From CAZQCI01 sp964592255 (GTDB taxonomy: Bacteria > UBA10199 > SBBF01): a stretch of DNA of 24,790 bases. A program made the translations under genes and the position numbers. The notes below the pieces were generated by a model, which was not told the DNA's origin, did not search any database, and was given only the letters and a program-made list of their open reading frames with translations. Shown here piece after piece: positions 22,701 through 24,790 of the stretch. Location: contig CAZQCI010000023.1 in NCBI GenBank assembly GCA_964592255.1, forward strand, positions 1-24,790, written 5' to 3'. Position 1 is the stretch's first letter, and each line of letters opens with the position of its first letter.

Positions 22701-24790
22701 CATTTCTCCCACAACTTGATCAACCACTCTGTCTACAACACCCTCCACAACACTAGTGATTGCAGTATCTAATGCCGGCGGCAACGGCGTCCCCTCATAT
22801 ATTTTATAAACAGAAGTGGCATAATTTCCAGAACTGCCACGCTGATCTGCATGTTGTATATGAATCTCTGCTCCGTTAACCATAAGACCAGGCGGCCTTA
22901 ATCTAGGTGGGGTACACAAAAGCCACCCGACACCTCTGCTATCCGGGGTTGTCATACTCTGTAGAAGAACAGCACTAGAGTCCTCGCTTAATTCCAATCG
23001 ATGCTTACCCTCTCGAAGAGCCTTTAAAATTTCATCTTTAAATGAGGGGTTTTTCCAAGACAGATAGGTCAACTCCCCTTTAAAATTCCCATCCAGCACC
23101 GATCTTAATAAGCCAATGCCTTCTCTGCTCGTATTAGTAAAAACCACAACACGAAAAGGACGAAGCTTTTTTCCATCTTGTTTCAAAACAAGTTCCAATA
23201 CTCCCGGCTCATTGCCTTTTAATTGATGAAAAGCCTCCTTGGTGATTTCACTCATGGTCTTGTGAGTTGTTGTTTGAGGAGAGGAGGCCAATTTGGGAAG
23301 AACAAAATCATGCTCCGGCCCTTGTTGGGGAATTTTATGCAAAAAGTTGCCACGCACCGAAAGTGTAGCGCCCCCTTCCAACTTGGCCCCATCAGCACTC
23401 AAAGGATACACCATAGACGGCAATATCAATCTTTTATCCCCTGCATTATTAGCATCAAACAGGAACGCCGCAGAGTCTGCCGAAAACTTAAATTCGCAAT
23501 TTTTATTAATCTGCCTGGAACCACCTACTTTCTGGGTGTCCTTTATGGTTTGAATGAATCTACCGGTCTCTGGCTGCTTCGCAAACGATCCAAAATATAA
23601 TTTTCCATTGGCCAACCCGATAATCCCAATCCCCACATCGGGCACGGTATCCAAGTAAATAAAATCATATTGCCCATACTTAAAACTCCCAGGACGTTTG
23701 GCCTGGACGTAATCTGTAAACTCTTGCGGAGTTGTGGGAATTTTCGGAGTAAGAATCGGAGCGGAAGTCTCTGCCACCTCTTCCGGCGGCCGCATATCTC
23801 CTAAGGGGAGTTTTGTTTTCAAATCAATAACCAGCAAACGATCTTCATCAGGAATAATAGCAATTCTATTTCCACTGGGCACTCTCGCTAATTGGTCGAT
23901 GAATCGGTCTACACGCGCGTCAATTCTCTGTGGCAAAGAAAGAGGAGCGGTCTTCCCGATTGCTGGGCGATACGTCGCATCTTCTAAAGTATAAATAAGA
24001 GGAATTTCATCGGGCTTATAAGGAATAAAACCAAAACCCAAAACATGTGCTTTGGTTGGGCTACCTAGAGAAGAAATCTTAAAATAGCGAGGGATAGCAT
24101 TGGGAACTACTCCTAAGAGCCCTGTCTTCAAAGTTTCTACTGTGGGGTCTGTACCACTTTGTACCTCTGTAATTCCAGAAACCTGTTCTCCCGCTTTTGT
24201 ACTACGAATGCGGGCAATCACATCACGATGCGCTTGATCATTTTCCAAAAACTCAAAAATCAACTTATCCCCTTCAAATGACATTAAACATAAACCAATA
24301 TCCGCTTGACCTTTGAAATCAAAATAAATGTAGGGTTTATCCCCGATAAAAAAAGTACCTGGTCCTTTTCTAAAACCATATTCTTTAAACTCCACCAAAG
24401 TTTGGGGAATAGTACGGGGCATAGGCCTCGAAATTACAGAGTCTGGAGCTGATTCTGAAGTTGCTGATGCGGCTTTAACATACGGTCGTCCGGGGGTAAT
24501 ACGACACATTCCTCTTCCGGTATCAGCATCAATCACAACCAAGGAATGGCCATCGGGCAAAAAGCCAAGCCGGGACATTCCCTGCATTGTTTCTTGGTCC
24601 CTGATAGGGGGCCAAATTTTAGTTGTAGCCGGAGCCCTCATTGTCAAAAGAGAAGCCCGTTGATTCGGCACCCTCCAAGAAGTGTTCTGTGGACTTAACA
24701 AAGGAAAACCCACAATTAATGCAATAGTAGAAGTAGTTCCAGGGCTAGGAGGCAATAAAAAGCACCTAGGACGATAATTAGGGGCCCGCT
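16755..24790 (-). CDS. Giant multidomain protein of unknown function (5' end outside window)
   Basis: At least 2,677 codons, open to the right edge of the window. A TTG at 24755 is a possible in-frame start, but the frame runs on upstream without a stop, so the true N-terminus is probably outside. Counting from that TTG: three diverged N-terminal modules (~58-195, ~291-413, ~500-640); a Val-rich amphipathic segment (663-697); a long beta-rich middle (~710-2280) with many Trp/Tyr/Gly-rich strands and no family I recognise; an all-helical region (~2290-2490) with HEAT-like spacing; a tandem nine-residue repeat (2492-2509); a Gly/Ser linker (2513-2540); and a last helical ~110 residues. Only seven Cys are present. 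I see no protease, nuclease, kinase or transpeptidase motif and no beta-barrel C-terminal signature. A surface or secreted role is inference from size, composition and the following lipoprotein. Confidence 0.8.
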   Translation of the reverse strand, partial: RAPNYRPRCFLLPPSPGTTSTIALIVGFPLLSPQNTSWRVPNQRASLLTMRAPATTKIWPPIRDQETMQGMSRLGFLPDGHSLVVIDADTGRGMCRITPGRPYVKAASATSESAPDSVISRPMPRTIPQTLVEFKEYGFRKGPGTFFIGDKPYIYFDFKGQADIGLCLMSFEGDKLIFEFLENDQAHRDVIARIRSTKAGEQVSGITEVQSGTDPTVETLKTGLLGVVPNAIPRYFKISSLGSPTKAHVLGFGFIPYKPDEIPLIYTLEDATYRPAIGKTAPLSLPQRIDARVDRFIDQLARVPSGNRIAIIPDEDRLLVIDLKTKLPLGDMRPPEEVAETSAPILTPKIPTTPQEFTDYVQAKRPGSFKYGQYDFIYLDTVPDVGIGIIGLANGKLYFGSFAKQPETGRFIQTIKDTQKVGGSRQINKNCEFKFSADSAAFLFDANNAGDKRLILPSMVYPLSADGAKLEGGATLSVRGNFLHKIPQQGPEHDFVLPKLASSPQTTTHKTMSEITKEAFHQLKGNEPGVLELVLKQDGKKLRPFRVVVFTNTSREGIGLLRSVLDGNFKGELTYLSWKNPSFKDEILKALREGKHRLELSEDSSAVLLQSMTTPDSRGVGWLLCTPPRLRPPGLMVNGAEIHIQHADQRGSSGNYATSVYKIYEGTPLPPALDTAITSVVEGVVDRVVDQVVGEMLDQVVDNAMREAKRLAYFQPTDPTPKNLVAGNDVVYADPVEAAYAGFVEISAPPESGGIQLQVTRAPVSYPSPAHYLLDDPDYALQLPETIEASSTVTLFYKGVPYSYVLGRKFIAGNRYELLEEGETVGQFSLVDGRVFLRIGDYFSVGGQLPQGDRIESLTVSGKTEEDLSYLLYRLAAKIGGAEGVRLQELAEMRYTGRGVAVALGTYNAEISFQLGSWHLTVARKEDTPDEVLIDFIQAATEAQERLVSRSPQVEETVLNAEEGDLQPDPHEPFLLTHTFPDGSQVDVILQTHAVDAELLEMEMAWQGTHSRQKNPATDSWKWFEQKQGEGWNNGLLVWRSKPSHTLTWNNVTPRESDESLALRRDYALTISRSRQIGSTSAYGPYDYSISGSYSETRDYKLASGETIHLKIKVENSDGFKIEEATWNLGGQKEVFAFDSKAIHRWNESIELIWQNRFQKYLERRVYAATISPVASAHDISTNQVQVSTLILPIEKGNVRIVWQKTNKGVLISSVDYLVGTEVAHLLSQPLTVSSPWSRGWDVKTSIPSFGEIDSRLQLSLSGENFECSSSLNEGAFEDLRWVGMATPQGYLFKGLVWVGEGSLSTTNLPREGLKNGDSLRVWVRQDDKKVEYRLRCVGQQISVIKLIEPIVPRDLSPLTEEEKIHIPKTLFGNRPRQVNPSLPVDIERARDTGSDLDSLLKNLSPGEVLFPTLDSMSRMMAMVSKVERANASGNTLSEEERTLSIQLVGHSSPVMFEGDFVYNPDAQIPLRWRPLGTEGQYKKDDYHAHWNGETRRTFYYQMGPLTHQLVPVPPGSTRLYSLPVPGTAGFFVFHPVTGLDRAQLIRTQREVLSQFRDYLYAQAAGLVDLKNQGERYGINSQWSTDDIGLTTIQVVSVDHSESWLRLTGLTQDDALSFEEGRTEITLGEGDRSTFSGVFQGYRRAGGNDLVFVQMDVAHGEVPKVFRGTILPGGKPYFVEMPYASLNETPPTPDWLYREGWVGDVFEMPGHAGTYDPDRDIGRYLLSQLNTSQLLGKPIDIQGDIPHADQALLPYLVDERDWHHLQSVEPGTEASQLMTTWLSEGGSDFQLLPESIEAFHKAQEELQVLLAQYPAYQDRKREVPKIHPTPLWLTNGHGVFMQVWVQPHQGLRSASLPTWVLDPNGRRAEAMNIRFVGIDPQTGHYVQLQAPATYQRSDSTDQILKIFAPLEGGSDVMVRSLKWISSQDKNDSQEGKISTDSLFAFYDASSQSADETLWSTPGRRQKIAHRRLHNLADRVTESKESFKVSGAPELTDHAGDILYRWTLSEHDSSGMPTGKHLRLQYALPHLSETGGGQLDSIPVAVNGEMTVSYREDYSGNPVPGNLVPGNPGEWITENFKVYKGRGDTLILVHPTERYRRYLVKFNNTPDHEGEPQVSLLRGFESGLDAFYAPPQWPMRFDVARLRSTVPTFGNGRIQDVSGEYADSISAFPAGSHIYRYFFKLTQPEDTEIHFDILLDAQGQILHVIDDSWQDEKLDSFDPNFVKTEVVTQDEGLEAGSIRIYLRHLPPSLTKAVGQTRYFTVDLKPDPETHNFLGHHVSVETVHYRAIPKDHDQYLFPSEKAASQKLSDRQEVGDAERVSRILGNEIDSLNTWFSGFIQTYFPESPTAKALSAFEKNPVHHTAFGHVMLLGLQMYVTSEVDETAQASFVENLMKAASFVYSGRRENLASLLSESILGLTVQQDVDIGLRRRAMSEIVSLAVQKGTKDQLADYRNFSLEVGHVPAEYRDRFLNVLSRPAVGLSEKTVLAKIKENDYDVNESHPVSRWLRSHAVSRWLDPLEKAGGGSSGTGSGGLKTAQLSTGSPTSGSVSFATVSADLTDSRQQQLLEELVSILSQRSSEMTTTHQWTNMMSQLQDPAFTSELACDQLQDLLNAATANQAIFLNLWFAMTSQASVVEDETQAVPGLDSNLDAASGSMAVSLSALSGGVNTVSVGR
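17229..17282 (-). repeat. Tandem nine-residue repeat (HxVSRWLxx) in the giant protein
   Basis: Residues 2492-2509 read HPVSRWLRS then HAVSRWLDP. The shared VSRWL core is encoded by different synonymous codons in the two copies except for the single-codon Trp, so the match reflects conservation of the protein and not a recent DNA duplication. It precedes the Gly/Ser linker. Confidence 0.6.
18573..18614 (-). repeat. Short tandem repeat encoding GN(P/L)VP units in the giant gene
   Basis: Nearly three imperfect 15-base units encode GNPVP-GNLVP-GNPG at residues 2048-2061. The Pro/Gly content suggests a flexible turn or linker between two beta-rich domains. It probably arose by recent slippage and may vary in copy number between strains. 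Confidence 0.6.
22836..23258 (-). repeat. Giant-protein N-terminal module, copy C
   Basis: Residues ~500-640, the most diverged copy. ITKEAFHQLKGNEPGVLEL corresponds to the EF..Y..KxPGxF segment of A and B, followed by REGIGLLRSVLDGNFKGELT, FKDEILKALREGKHRLEL, and SEDSSAVLL with a strand ending in NGAEIHIQ. The opening PDG/VVID-type strand pair seen in A and B is not recognisable here. Confidence 0.4.
23517..23885 (-). repeat. Giant-protein N-terminal module, copy B
   Basis: Residues ~291-413. NRIAIIPDEDRLLVIDLKTK matches the opening strands of copy A. PQEFTDYVQAKRPGSFKYG, DFIYLDT, VGIGIIGLANGKLYFGSF and a helix ending in TQKVGGSRQ follow in the same order. The region after it (CEFKFSADSAAFLFDA, then a Gly-rich strand) matches the one after copy C. 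Confidence 0.55.
24171..24584 (-). repeat. Giant-protein N-terminal module, copy A
   Basis: Residues ~58-195 (numbered from the TTG at 24755). It begins with a WD/YVTN-like strand pair FLPDGHSLVVIDADTGRG, then a Pro/Ser linker, then TLVEFKEYGFRKGPGTF, YIYFDFKG, ADIGLCLMSFEGDKLIFEF and a short helix ending in TKAGEQV. It aligns by eye with copy B. The coordinates cover the recognisable core only. Confidence 0.55.

Overview
This window is densely coding, with a GC content that looks to be in the mid-40s per cent by eye. It comes from a Gram-negative bacterium. The evidence is a DsbD with its periplasmic N-terminal domain, a lipoprotein with a lipobox, and the split PurS/PurQ/small-PurL form of FGAM synthase. 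A DacZ-like diadenylate cyclase combined with these genes would fit an uncultured deltaproteobacterial-type lineage, but that placement is an inference. No rRNA, tRNA, CRISPR array, insertion sequence or phage gene was seen. No gene-free stretch exceeds about 180 bases.

Layout. (1) 1-1023, minus: the first 341 codons of dsbD, running off the left edge. (2) 1044/1110-3149, plus: a DacZ-type diadenylate cyclase, a 65-residue protein translated just behind it, and an alpha/beta-hydrolase with its own promoter. (3) 14639 down to 3165, minus: a run of nine housekeeping genes, tilS, purB, purC, purS, purQ, purL, purF, topA and hemC. Several are coupled by ATGA overlaps or gaps of a few bases. A palindromic repeat element sits between purS and purQ, and a structured-looking spacer lies between purL and purF. 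(4) 14676-15245, plus: a receiver-like protein divergent from tilS whose phospho-acceptor Asp is replaced by Glu. (5) 24790 down to 15397, minus: a giant protein of at least 2,677 codons that is open to the right edge, followed by a secreted lipoprotein of unknown function.

How the genes work together. purB, purC, purS, purQ, purL and purF cover the first committed step of IMP synthesis (PurF), the FGAM synthase complex (PurSQL), SAICAR synthase (PurC) and adenylosuccinate lyase (PurB). The other pur genes must lie elsewhere. tilS (tRNA-Ile2 lysidine), topA (DNA relaxation) and hemC (heme) share the strand. Genes inside this cluster have Shine-Dalgarno sequences or overlaps. By contrast, the first genes of several units (dacZ, the hydrolase, topA and perhaps dsbD) have a -10 hexamer 6-10 bases before the ATG and no Shine-Dalgarno, which suggests leaderless mRNAs.

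The least explained part is the right third. The giant protein opens with three diverged copies of a module of about 130-190 residues with WD/YVTN-like strands, continues through beta-rich sequence with no family I recognise, and ends in an alpha-helical region and a Gly/Ser linker. Together with the following lipoprotein it is the best candidate here for an undescribed cell-surface system.
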